NCBI GenBank assembly: GCA_023253905.1 | Contig: JALREG010000106.1 | Span: 1-16,267, forward strand | Source: Burkholderiaceae bacterium | GTDB taxonomy: Bacteria; Pseudomonadota; Gammaproteobacteria; Burkholderiales; Burkholderiaceae | Length of the DNA stretch: 16,267 nucleotides | Direction: 5' to 3' | Shown here: positions 1 through 6,935 of the stretch, one piece after another | How positions within the stretch are numbered: position 1 is the first letter of the stretch | Layout of the letters: every line of letters starts with the position of its first letter | Program-made: the position numbers and the translations under genes | The notes under the pieces: generated by a model | Databases searched by the model: none | The model's input: only the letters and a program-made list of their open reading frames with translations | What the model was told of the DNA's origin: nothing

Positions 1-227
1 TTCGCGGTAAACACCGCAACAACCCCTTGCAGAGCGAGCGCGTCGCGCGTGTCGACCGCCAGGAGGCGGCCACGTGCGTGCTGACTTCTCACGAAGGCGA
101 CATGAAGCGCCCCTTCGATCCGGACGTCAGCGGTGAACTGACCGCGCCCGGTCAGAAGGCGATCGTCTTCACGGCGAAGCGGTTTGAATGGCGCGGTGGC
201 GGGAGGCGGATTTTGCAGGTCTGGCAT
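1..227 (-). CDS. Molybdopterin-binding subunit of a xanthine dehydrogenase/CoxL-family hydroxylase (N-terminal fragment)
   Basis: Only the first 75 residues are present; the gene runs off the left edge. The minus strand from ATG at 227 reads MPDLQNPPP..., then RREDDRLLTGRGQFTADV at about residues 18-35, GALHVAFVRSQHARGR at 39-54 and a GVVAVFTA ending at 75. This order (R-E-D-LLTG-G-F-D, then ALH-AFVRS-HA, then A-GV-AVFT) is the hallmark start of the large molybdenum cofactor-binding subunit of CoxL/xanthine dehydrogenase-type hydroxylases, which hydroxylate aromatic heterocycles, aldehydes or CO using water. Catalytic residues lie outside the window, so the substrate cannot be inferred. It is the third gene of a minus-strand run after the Bug receptor and M20 amidohydrolase, with a 101-bp gap before it. 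The Shine-Dalgarno is weak (GGAAGGG about 17 bases upstream), so the start is tentative. A small iron-sulfur and an FAD subunit would be expected further left. Confidence 0.85.
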   Translation of the reverse strand, partial: MPDLQNPPPATAPFKPLRREDDRLLTGRGQFTADVRIEGALHVAFVRSQHARGRLLAVDTRDALALQGVVAVFTA

Positions 228-328
228 GCCGAGACGCGATCGCCCTTCCGTTGAAACAGCGTCGCGAGGAGTTTTGGCAGAAGAAGGACCTGGTGATGTT
301 GCCTGAACCCCGTCCCTGCGACAACTCG

Positions 329-1561
329 TCAGCGTGTCAGCGCGGCGGACGAAGACGCGCCTGGCGCAAGATAACGCTCGACCAGGGTCGACCAGAGTCG
401 CGCCGCGGGCTCGATGATCTGGTCGTTGAAGTCATAGCCCGGGTTGTGCACCATGCAGCCCCCCAGCTGACCAGTGAGCCCGTTGCCCACAAAGAAGTAA
501 CAACCCGGCACTTTCTGCAGCATGAATGCGAAATCCTCGCTGGCGGTAAAGCGCCGGCCATCGGTAACCACCCGATCCGACCCGAACAGCGAGAGCGCAA
601 CGCCCGACACGAACTGTGTACAGTCGATATCGTTGACCAGAACGTCATAGCCCGGCCGCCAGTCAACCATGGCCTCCACCCCCAGGCCCCGCGCCTGCGA
701 CTCGACAATCTCAACAATCCGGCGGCGAAGAAGCGCCCGCACCTCGGCGTTGAGCGCACGTACGCTCAGTTCGAGCGTAGCGCGGTCGGGAATCACATTG
801 CCCGCCTGGCCTGCATGAAGTGCCCCCACCGACACCACAGCGGTTTCGAGTGGATCCACATTCCGTGCAACCACTGACTGCAGTGCCAGCACGATCGACG
901 AGGCAGCAACAATCACGTCGGTCGTGGTGTGCGGCATGGTGCCGTGGCCGCCCACCCCGGTCAGGTGTACCGTAACGTCATCGCTCGATGCCATGGTCGG
1001 GCCGCTTCGGAACATGAAGCTGCCGGCCGCCAGGCCCGGCATGTTGTGCATGGCAAAGATGGCATCACAGGGAAAGCGCTCGAAGAGGCCGTCGTCGATC
1101 ATGCGAACCGCGCCGCCCGCGCCTTCTTCGGCCGGCTGGAAAATCAGGTTGACGGTTCCTTGGAAGCGCGCCGAATCAGCGATCGCCTGGGCCGCTGCGA
1201 GCAGCGTGGCGGTGTGCCCGTCGTGACCGCAGGCGTGCATGACCCCCGGTACGGTGCTCGCCCATGCCAGGCCGGTTTTTTCATGGACAGGCAGCGCATC
1301 CATATCGGCACGAAGCCCCACGCGGCGACCGCCACGGCCTCGTTGAATCTGTCCCACCACGCCCGTGCCACCGATTCCGGTTGTGACCGAATAGCCCCAC
1401 CCTGACAGGAGCTCCGCCACCATCGCCGCCGTGCGATGTTCATTGAATCCGAGTTCGGGATTCGCATGCAGGTCCCTTCGGATGCGAATGAATTGAGCAA
1501 GCGGCTTGCCCGCACTGGATTCAGCAAGGGGCAGCGCGGGCTTATCGGCGACGGCGTTCAT
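329..1561 (-). CDS. M20 family metal-dependent amidohydrolase (hippurate hydrolase/aminoacylase type)
   Basis: A 410-residue cytoplasmic hydrolase of the M20D group, whose members cleave N-acyl amino acids, hippurate or similar amides with two metal ions. The fold markers appear in order: RRDLHANPELGF near residue 30, GLRADMDALPV near 83-92, the metal-binding HACGHDGH at 109-116, the PAEEG catalytic glutamates at 143-147, MHNMPG with His172, a dimerisation domain starting around 185 with GGHGTMPH, and a C-terminal VHNPGYDFND with His372. All expected ligands are present and the length is normal. I start at ATG 1561 rather than the in-frame TTG at 1564, because the GAGAGG Shine-Dalgarno leaves no spacer before the TTG. 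That Shine-Dalgarno overlaps the TGA stop of the upstream Bug gene (TGAGAGG), so translation is probably coupled. The acyl group and amine are unknown. The link to the Bug receptor suggests its substrate, or a breakdown product of it, is imported. Confidence 0.93.
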   Translation of the reverse strand: MNAVADKPALPLAESSAGKPLAQFIRIRRDLHANPELGFNEHRTAAMVAELLSGWGYSVTTGIGGTGVVGQIQRGRGGRRVGLRADMDALPVHEKTGLAWASTVPGVMHACGHDGHTATLLAAAQAIADSARFQGTVNLIFQPAEEGAGGAVRMIDDGLFERFPCDAIFAMHNMPGLAAGSFMFRSGPTMASSDDVTVHLTGVGGHGTMPHTTTDVIVAASSIVLALQSVVARNVDPLETAVVSVGALHAGQAGNVIPDRATLELSVRALNAEVRALLRRRIVEIVESQARGLGVEAMVDWRPGYDVLVNDIDCTQFVSGVALSLFGSDRVVTDGRRFTASEDFAFMLQKVPGCYFFVGNGLTGQLGGCMVHNPGYDFNDQIIEPAARLWSTLVERYLAPGASSSAALTR

Positions 1562-1568
1562 CAACCTC

Positions 1569-2555
1569 TCACTGTGGCTGCAGATTCATCGACTTGGCGA
1601 TCGTCCGCATCTGCGCTGTGTTTTCGGAATAGAGCTTGGCGAGTTCATCAAGCGGACGCGGGCCCGGTACTACCATCGCCTGCGCCTCGAGCTGACCGCG
1701 CACGGTGGCATCGTTAGCCACTTCGCCCAGCGCCTTGTGCAGCACATTCACGATCGCCTCGGGCGTATTCCGGTGTACGAAATATCCCGCCCAGATGTCG
1801 AACACAAAGCCCTTCAGCGCGCCGCTTTCATCCAGCGTGGGCACTTTCGAAAAGAGCTGCTGACGTCCGGCGGACAGCACCGCAGGGGCCTTCAACTTTC
1901 CCTCCTCCACCAATTGGACCTGTCCCTTGCCATAGGGAGTCATGAAGATATCGACCTGACCGGCGAGCAGATCCTGCACCGCCGGAGCGCCGCCTTTGTA
2001 AGGCACATGCACCATCGGTACGCCCGTGACATTCGCCATGTGTTCGCCCAGCAGGTGATAGAACGACCCGGGCCCCACGCTCGCATAGGTCAGCGGCTTA
2101 CCGGCCGCCGCTGCCCGCTTCGCGTAGGCCATCAGTTCGTCACCGTTAGCCGCCGGCAGGTCCTTGCGCGCCAGCATGACCAGAGGATTGATGGTGATCA
2201 TCTGCACCAGCCGGAAATCTTCGCTGCGGTACTTGATGGCGGCGTTCGCAAGTGGCGCGAGGATCAGCTCGTTAGGCGAGCCCTGAAAAATGACATAGCC
2301 ATCGGCGGGGCTATTCAACACTTTCTGGGCGGCAATGCCGCCGCTTGCGCCACCAAGGTTTTCCACCACTACCGGCTGGCCCAGGTGCCTGGCGAGCGTA
2401 CCGCTCAGGGTCCGCGCAATCACGTCCGACACGCCCCCCACCGGGTAGGGCACCATCAACACCACCGGCTTTGCGGGGAAGGTCTGGGCCTGCGCGGCGC
2501 AGGTCACGAGCAGAGCGCCCAAGAGGCCGGGTAGTCGCTTCATAAACGAGGTCAT
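1569..2555 (-). CDS. Bug/TctC-family periplasmic solute-binding receptor
   Basis: A 328-residue extracytoplasmic receptor of the Bug (TctC) family, which binds small carboxylates or related solutes. Residues 1-23 form a signal peptide (MKR, a hydrophobic stretch, cleavage near AQA-QTFPAKP). The mature protein has the family start VVLMVPYPVGGVSD (the ligand-contacting loop between strand 1 and helix 1), VVVENLGGASGG at about 62-73, YASVGPGSFYHLLGE in the middle and the signature VPYKGGAPAVQDLLAGQVD. Length is typical (about 320). Start ATG 2555 is favoured over ATG 2543 because GGAG sits six bases before it. It is the first gene of the minus-strand run with the M20 hydrolase and the molybdenum hydroxylase, and is divergent from a LysR gene that probably controls it. 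No TctA/TctB membrane partners are in the window, as is common for 'orphan' Bug genes. Confidence 0.94.
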   Translation of the reverse strand: MTSFMKRLPGLLGALLVTCAAQAQTFPAKPVVLMVPYPVGGVSDVIARTLSGTLARHLGQPVVVENLGGASGGIAAQKVLNSPADGYVIFQGSPNELILAPLANAAIKYRSEDFRLVQMITINPLVMLARKDLPAANGDELMAYAKRAAAAGKPLTYASVGPGSFYHLLGEHMANVTGVPMVHVPYKGGAPAVQDLLAGQVDIFMTPYGKGQVQLVEEGKLKAPAVLSAGRQQLFSKVPTLDESGALKGFVFDIWAGYFVHRNTPEAIVNVLHKALGEVANDATVRGQLEAQAMVVPGPRPLDELAKLYSENTAQMRTIAKSMNLQPQ

Positions 2556-2576
2556 TGGAGTCTCCCGAACGGTTCA

Positions 2577-2591
2577 CCGGTCTGGGACCGG
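2577..2591. promoter_or_regulatory. Perfect 6-bp dyad in the leader of the Bug gene
   Basis: CCGGTC (2577-2582), a TGG centre and GACCGG (2586-2591) form a perfect inverted repeat 22 bases upstream of the Bug start codon, between the divergent genes. It could be a DNA operator or, as RNA, a small hairpin near the Bug ribosome binding site. It does not fit the LysR T-N11-A pattern well, so the bound factor is not assigned. Confidence 0.4.
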
Positions 2592-2615
2592 ATGGATAGG
2601 AATGATGCAAAGACA

Positions 2616-2644
2616 TTGCCGGAGTGATTCTGGACGGGCATAAT
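2616..2644 (+). promoter_or_regulatory. Candidate sigma-70 promoter for the lysR gene
   Basis: TTGCCG (2616-2621, four of six matches to the -35 consensus), a 17-bp spacer and CATAAT (2639-2644, five of six to -10) point towards the LysR gene. The start point would lie near 2651, just before the inverted repeats at 2656-2692, which would suit autorepression. Assigned by eye from spacing and matches only. The same AT-rich block, read on the other strand as GATTAT, could serve as a weak -10 for the Bug gene. Confidence 0.4.
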
Positions 2645-2655
2645 CCTGTCGTCCA

Positions 2656-2692
2656 ATGCATTAATTGTCATTTGTCAATACCTTAAATGCAT
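2656..2692. promoter_or_regulatory. Inverted-repeat operator candidate between Bug and lysR
   Basis: Two ATGCAT palindromes (2656-2661 and 2687-2692) lie 31 bp apart, about three helical turns. They are extended into ATGCATTAA on the left and TTAAATGCAT on the right as an almost exact inverted repeat. Nested between them is ATTG-N8-CAAT (2664-2679), similar in style to LysR binding dyads but one base longer than the classic ATAC-N7-GTAT. This AT-rich island in a GC-rich window, between divergent lysR and target genes, is a natural LysR site. The binding protein is inferred from position only. Confidence 0.5.
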
Positions 2693-2694
2693 AC

Positions 2695-3615
2695 ATGATC
2701 ACGCTTGTTCAACTTAAACACTTCAGCGTGCTTGCCCAGGCTGGCTCGTTTGTTCGCGCAAGCGCGCTGCTACACCTCACGCAGCCCGCGTTGAGCCGCA
2801 GCATTCGCGCACTCGAAGAGGCGTTAGGCCAGCCCCTCTTTGACCGCGTGGGCCGGCGCATCGAGCTAACCGCCTTCGGTCGCGACGCGCTGCTGCGCGT
2901 CCGACAACTGATCGAAGACGCCGGGCAGCTCGTCCAAAGCGGCGCAGCCCCCGACGCGCAGGCGCGGGGCCGACTGAGACTGGGCCTCAGTTCTGGTCCG
3001 GGCGTGATGCTCACGGCGCCCGTCATCACTCACTTCGCCACGCGCTATCCGCTGTTTCATGTCGATATCGTTCGCGCCAACACGCATGCGCTCGAGCAGA
3101 TGCTGCGCAACCGCGATCTGGATGCCATGGTGGTGGATGCCCGGTCGCTGCGACCTGCGCCCGATCTGGCCATTGAGCCCTCCATCGAGATGCGTGGCGC
3201 GTTCCTGTGCCGCACTGGGCATCCGCTTGCCCAACTGCCCCGCGTAGGTATCCAGCAGCTGCTCAACTACCCGGTGGCCTCCACGCCGCTGAGCGATGAG
3301 CTCGCGCGCCTCCTGGTAGAGCGCTACGGTGCGCGCGCGCACCCCGAGGCCATGGTGCGCCTCACCAGCGACGAGATCACCCACCTGATCGAGGTCACCC
3401 ATCGTACGGACATGCTGCTTCTTGCGATCCGTGCCGCAGCGCCGGGGCTGCACGAGCTTGGGGTATCTCCCGCGCTCGAGGCCAACGCGCGATTCGCACT
3501 GGTCACGCTGGCAGGCCGGGCGCAGTCGCCGTTCCTGCCCGAAGTCCGGCAGCTGATGGCGGAGGTGTTACGCGAACCCGCGCTGCCAACCCGTCCCGCC
3601 CGGCGCAAGCGCTGA
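2695..3615 (+). CDS. LysR-family transcriptional regulator
   Basis: A 306-residue DNA-binding regulator. The N-terminal winged helix-turn-helix is clear: VQLKHFSVLAQAGSF, then ASALLHLTQPALSRSIRALE and LGQPLFDRVGRRIELTAFG over about residues 5-60. The periplasmic-binding-protein-like effector domain follows, with GRLRLGLSSGPG near 95 and the IVRANTHALEQMLRNRDLDA strand-helix pattern. Length is typical. ATG 2695 gives the standard LysR start (MITLVQLKHF); an in-frame TTG at 2665 would add ten residues and lies inside the putative operator. No good Shine-Dalgarno precedes it. It is divergent from the Bug receptor gene, the usual arrangement for a LysR acting on its neighbour with a ligand related to the imported compound. 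Its stop overlaps the next gene's start (TGATG), so it is co-transcribed with a TRIC-type membrane protein. Confidence 0.95.
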   Translation: MITLVQLKHFSVLAQAGSFVRASALLHLTQPALSRSIRALEEALGQPLFDRVGRRIELTAFGRDALLRVRQLIEDAGQLVQSGAAPDAQARGRLRLGLSSGPGVMLTAPVITHFATRYPLFHVDIVRANTHALEQMLRNRDLDAMVVDARSLRPAPDLAIEPSIEMRGAFLCRTGHPLAQLPRVGIQQLLNYPVASTPLSDELARLLVERYGARAHPEAMVRLTSDEITHLIEVTHRTDMLLLAIRAAAPGLHELGVSPALEANARFALVTLAGRAQSPFLPEVRQLMAEVLREPALPTRPARRKR

Positions 3616-4253
3616 TGGAACCGTTGCACTGGTGGGGAAGTGTCGCGCTTACCGCGCTCGAGGGGCTGGCCACCGCCGCGTTCGCACTCTCCGGCGTCAT
3701 CGAAGCCACCCGCAAACGCATGGATGTGGTGGGCGTCGGGGTAGTCGCTTTTCTCACCGCGTTCGGCGGCGGCACCCTACGCGATCTGCTCCTTGATCAA
3801 CGACCCTTCTTCTGGGTACGCGAACAGTACGCGCTCGCCGGCGTCTTTCTCCTCTGCGTGCTCGCGCTCGTTTTTATGCGCCAGCGCCATGTCGCCATCA
3901 CCGAAAGAATGATCGAATGGCCTGACGCGATCGGCCTGGGGTTGTTCTGCGCATCAGGCGTTCATCAGGCTCACCTGCTCGGTATGCCGCCTCTGGTGTC
4001 GATCATCATGGGCGTGGTCACCGCCGTGTTTGGTGGCGTGCTACGCGACATGGTCTGTAACGAAATTCCTGCCACGCTCAGAAACCATCGCCCTTATGCG
4101 ATCTGCGCCTTCGCTGGCGCCCTCGCCTATCTGCTGCTGGCCGCACTCGATGCGCCAGCCTGGCTGGCGGTGGGCGCTTGTGCAACGCTGGCCAGCAGCC
4201 TGAGAGCGCTCGCGATGCTGCGTAACTGGTCGCTTCCGGTCTGGCGGCTCTGA
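3615..4253 (+). CDS. TRIC/UPF0126-family inner membrane protein (trimeric intracellular cation channel type)
   Basis: A 212-residue polytopic membrane protein, about seven helices by hydrophobicity. It shows the internal duplication of the bacterial TRIC (UPF0126, YicG-like) family: FALSGVIEATRKRMD then FGGGTLRD at residues 50-57, and later GVVTAVFGGVLRDM at 133-146. The paired glycine-rich FGG-LRD motifs break the helices that line the cation pore in solved relatives. Family members form trimeric potassium/cation channels; physiological roles in bacteria are poorly known, and some have been linked to small metabolites such as glycine. The start is shared with the LysR stop (TGATG at 3613-3617), so translation is likely coupled. 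The ion or solute is not readable from sequence. Confidence 0.9.
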   Translation: MEPLHWWGSVALTALEGLATAAFALSGVIEATRKRMDVVGVGVVAFLTAFGGGTLRDLLLDQRPFFWVREQYALAGVFLLCVLALVFMRQRHVAITERMIEWPDAIGLGLFCASGVHQAHLLGMPPLVSIIMGVVTAVFGGVLRDMVCNEIPATLRNHRPYAICAFAGALAYLLLAALDAPAWLAVGACATLASSLRALAMLRNWSLPVWRL

Positions 4254-4308
4254 GTGTCGCGAGCGCGGTACAGTTCCGATCCTGATCCCACCAATAAGCG
4301 AGCGAGCG

Positions 4309-5409
4309 ATGGGCGCCCTGAACGGACTGAAGGTATTGGAAATCGCAGCCATTGGCCCCGCGCCGTTCTGCGCGATGATGCTGGCCGATATGGGCGCCGA
4401 CGTGGTTCGCGTGGACCGGCGAGTCGATGCGGGCCTGGGTTTTTCAATGGCGCCGCAATTCGATGTGATGGGTCGCGGCCGGCGCTCGATCGCCCTCGAC
4501 CTGAAATCAGCCGACGACCTTGCCGTTGTCCGACAGCTGATCGGCGCCGCGGACGTCCTGATCGAGGGCTTTCGCCCTGGGGTGATGGAACGCCTGGGAC
4601 TCGGGCCCACCGAGTGCCTGGCCCTTCAACCCAAGCTGGTGATCGGACGAATGACCGGCTGGGGCCAGGACGGTCCGCTGGCTCACGCGGCCGGCCACGA
4701 CCTCAATTACATCGCGCTCACGGGCGCGCTCGCCGCAATCGGTCCGTCAGATCACCCGCTGCCACCTCTTAACCTGGTCGGCGATTTTGGGGGCGGCGGC
4801 ATGTTGCTCGCGGTGGGAATTCTGGCTGCGGTGATTGAAGCCGGGCGGTCGGGCAAAGGCCAGGTGGTCGATGCCGGTATGGTCGACGGGGCCGCGCTAC
4901 TCATGGCGAGCACCTACGGCATGCGGGCGGCGGGCCTCTGGAGCGACCTGCGCCAGAACAATGCGCTCGATGGCGCAGCCCCGTGGTACAGCGCCTATCG
5001 AACCGCAGACGGTGGCTTTGTGACGATCGCCGCGATTGAGCCCAAGTTTTACGCCGAACTGCTCGCCCGGCTCGAACTCGACCCCGCCACCCTCCCCGCT
5101 CAGCACGACCGCAAGCGCTGGCCTGAACTTCGCCAGGCATTTGTCGACACCTTTGCCCGCCATACCCGAGCCGAATGGGTGGCCCGCCTCGAAGGCACGG
5201 ATGTCTGCTTTGCACCGGTGCTCGGCATGCATGAGGCGGCCGCGCATCCGCACAATGCCGGACGCGGTACGCTGGTTGAACAGGATGGCGTGGTGCAGCC
5301 CGCGCCCGCGCCCCGGTTCAGCCGCACGCCCTCGGCATTACGGGGCGGATCGCCCGCGCCCGATACTCACCGCGAGGCCATCCTTCGTGACTGGCAGATC
5401 AAAGCCTGA
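4309..5409 (+). CDS. CaiB/BaiF-family (family III) enzyme, alpha-methylacyl-CoA racemase-like
   Basis: A 366-residue cytoplasmic enzyme of the family III CoA-transferase fold, most like alpha-methylacyl-CoA racemase (AMACR), which interconverts (2R)- and (2S)-2-methylacyl-CoA thioesters by alpha-proton exchange. The N-terminus has LKVLEIAAIGPAPFCAMMLADMGADVV with RSIALDLKS near 59-67. The racemase triad region is intact by comparison with the mycobacterial enzyme: GHDLNY (His130), NLVGDFGGGG (Asp159) and AAIEPKFYAELL (Glu244), followed by the linked DG-APWYSAYRTADGGFV segment. A true CoA-transferase would instead need a conserved catalytic Asp near residue 169. It lies 55 bp after the TRIC gene with a weak Shine-Dalgarno and before an MFS gene. 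A role in using branched or chiral 2-methyl acids imported by that transporter is plausible but inferred. Confidence 0.9.
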   Translation: MGALNGLKVLEIAAIGPAPFCAMMLADMGADVVRVDRRVDAGLGFSMAPQFDVMGRGRRSIALDLKSADDLAVVRQLIGAADVLIEGFRPGVMERLGLGPTECLALQPKLVIGRMTGWGQDGPLAHAAGHDLNYIALTGALAAIGPSDHPLPPLNLVGDFGGGGMLLAVGILAAVIEAGRSGKGQVVDAGMVDGAALLMASTYGMRAAGLWSDLRQNNALDGAAPWYSAYRTADGGFVTIAAIEPKFYAELLARLELDPATLPAQHDRKRWPELRQAFVDTFARHTRAEWVARLEGTDVCFAPVLGMHEAAAHPHNAGRGTLVEQDGVVQPAPAPRFSRTPSALRGGSPAPDTHREAILRDWQIKA

Positions 5410-5484
5410 GCCGCTGCGTCGCCGGGGCCCTTGGCGTACACTTCCCGTCTCCCCGCCCCTTGCCCCGACTCCCCTGGAGCCCCA

Positions 5485-6705
5485 GTGCTGACTGCTCCGC
5501 ATCGCCCGCTCCCCCTCAAGCAGTTGCTGGTATGTTGCGCCGCCATCGTGATGCTCACGATGGGCGTGCGGCACGGCTTCGGACTTTGGCTACAACCCAT
5601 CACCCAGGCCCAAGGCTGGGTGCGCGAGGACTTCTCGATCGCGATTGCGGTACAGAATCTGGTCTGGGGGTTGACGGGTATTTTTTCCGGCATGCTCGCC
5701 GATCGCTTCGGCGCGTTCCGGGTCGTCGTGGGCTGCGCGCTGGTCTACGCGTTGGGACTGGTTGGCATGGCCTACACCGACACGCCAGTCATGTTCTCGC
5801 TCACGGCGGGCGTGCTGATCGGCATCGCCCAGGCTGGCACCACCTATTCAGTGATCTACGGCGTATTGGGCCGAAACGTTCCGGCCGACCGGCGTGCCTG
5901 GGCGATGGGTGTGACCGCATCCGCAGGCTCGTTTGGCCAGTTCGCCCTCATGCCGCTTGAGAGCTGGCTGATCAACAACTTGGGCTGGCAACTCGCGCTG
6001 GTTTGGTTGGCTGCCGCCATGCTGATCGTGATTCCGCTCGCCTTGGCCCTGCGCGAACCGCAGATCGGCCGCTCGGGCAGCACCCAGTCGCAGCAGACCA
6101 TCGGAGAAGCATTACGCGAGGCTTTCGGGTATCGCAGCTTCCAACTTCTCATGGCCGGCTACTTCGTTTGTGGCTTTCAGGTGATGTTCATTGGGGTTCA
6201 TATCCCGAGTTATGTGAAAGACAATGGGCTCGATCCGCTGGTGGCCAGTTTTGCGCTCGCCCTGATTGGCCTGTTCAACATCTTTGGCACGTATACCGCG
6301 GGCTCCCTCGCGCAGCGCCTGCCCAAGCACAAAATCCTGTCAGGCATTTATTTCGCCAGGGCGGTCGGTATCAGCGTCTTCCTGATCGCGCCGCCCTCGC
6401 CGATGAGCGTCTACCTGTTTGCCGCCTACATGGGCCTCTTGTGGCTATCTACGGTGCCGGTCACCACCGCGTCAGTCGCACAAATTTTCGGGGTGGCCCA
6501 TCTGTCGATGCTGGGCGGGTTCATCTTTTTCAGCCACCAGGTGGGCAGCTTCATCGGTGTCTGGCTGGGCGGCTGGCTCCACGACCGCACCGGCAATTAC
6601 GATCTCGCGTGGTATCTCGCCATTCTTCTGGGCGTGCTGGCGGGGCTGGTCAATCTGCCTGTGAAAGAAAATCCGATTCGGCGCACCGAGAAAGCGGTCG
6701 CATGA
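5485..6705 (+). CDS. MFS transporter (monocarboxylate/OFA-like)
   Basis: A 406-residue inner-membrane transporter with about twelve helices. Helix 1 contains LLVCCAAIVMLTMGVRHGFG. The major-facilitator signature between helices 2 and 3 reads GMLADRFGAFRV, and the helix 4-5 region has LIGIAQAGTTYSVIYGVLGR. A cytoplasmic loop around 195-215 (REPQIGRSGSTQSQQ) separates the two six-helix halves. The RHGFGLWLQPI opening resembles MFS carriers of organic acids in Burkholderiales, but substrate cannot be assigned. I start at GTG 5485, which has GGAG (5476-5479) five bases upstream; an in-frame TTG at 5431 lacks a site and would add an atypical proline-rich tail. It follows the racemase-like gene by 75 bp, and its stop overlaps the start of a small membrane protein (ATGA), indicating an operon. 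Confidence 0.93.
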   Translation: MLTAPHRPLPLKQLLVCCAAIVMLTMGVRHGFGLWLQPITQAQGWVREDFSIAIAVQNLVWGLTGIFSGMLADRFGAFRVVVGCALVYALGLVGMAYTDTPVMFSLTAGVLIGIAQAGTTYSVIYGVLGRNVPADRRAWAMGVTASAGSFGQFALMPLESWLINNLGWQLALVWLAAAMLIVIPLALALREPQIGRSGSTQSQQTIGEALREAFGYRSFQLLMAGYFVCGFQVMFIGVHIPSYVKDNGLDPLVASFALALIGLFNIFGTYTAGSLAQRLPKHKILSGIYFARAVGISVFLIAPPSPMSVYLFAAYMGLLWLSTVPVTTASVAQIFGVAHLSMLGGFIFFSHQVGSFIGVWLGGWLHDRTGNYDLAWYLAILLGVLAGLVNLPVKENPIRRTEKAVA

Positions 6706-6866
6706 CCGGGTTTGCTCATTCTCTCGTCGGCTCGTTTCGCAAGCGGCTGCTGGGACGCGTGACGGTGGCGGCCATTCTGGGTCTCGCACTCGTTGCGATC
6801 ACCGCGTCTTATCTTGAACCCGGATTTGTGGTGACGGTCGCCAACCAGCTCTGGACCTGTCTCTGA
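6702..6866 (+). CDS. Small single-helix membrane protein coupled to the MFS gene
   Basis: A 54-residue protein (MTGFAHSLVG...) whose ATG overlaps the MFS stop codon in an ATGA (6702-6705), the classic sign of translational coupling. It has a positively charged start (RKRLLGR at 13-19), one hydrophobic segment at about 20-36 (VTVAAILGLALVAITAS) and a short polar tail YLEPGFVVTVANQLWTCL. The charge pattern predicts the N-terminus inside and the C-terminus in the periplasm. I do not recognise a named family. Similar short proteins ending in ANQ-W-C may exist in Burkholderiales, but I cannot confirm that here. Size and coupling suggest a partner or stabiliser of the transporter (inference). It is too long and too well formed as a membrane peptide to dismiss as chance. 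Confidence 0.65.
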   Translation: MTGFAHSLVGSFRKRLLGRVTVAAILGLALVAITASYLEPGFVVTVANQLWTCL

Positions 6867-6870
6867 CTGA

Positions 6871-6887
6871 CCCGCGCCACCAGCGGG
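6871..6887 (+). terminator. Weak GC hairpin after the small membrane protein gene
   Basis: CCCGC (6871-6875) pairs with GCGGG (6883-6887) around a seven-base loop, five bases after the stop codon at 6866. No run of T follows, so intrinsic termination is unlikely to be efficient. It may instead protect the transcript end or help Rho-dependent stopping. This is the only terminator-like structure I see between the MFS block and the ABC importer. Confidence 0.3.
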
Positions 6888-6935
6888 GGACAGCGTGCGC
6901 CGCTTTCTCGCCGCGGCGGCAGCCTCAATCGGGAA

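Noticed and set aside
188..877. A 229-codon plus-strand frame overlapping the hydroxylase fragment and M20 gene
   Set aside because: It is antisense to two recognisable proteins and shows no domain of its own.
1506..2534. A 342-codon plus-strand frame opposite the first Bug gene
   Set aside because: Histidine- and arginine-rich shadow of a well-supported Bug receptor; no start signal.
2673..2678. Perfect TTGACA on the minus strand as -35 for the Bug gene
   Set aside because: No acceptable -10 hexamer lies 16-18 bp downstream (TGGACG at 17 bp), so it is not called a promoter.
2665..2694. TTG start that would extend the LysR protein by ten residues
   Set aside because: The extension falls inside the candidate operator and is not part of the usual LysR N-terminus; ATG 2695 gives the standard start.
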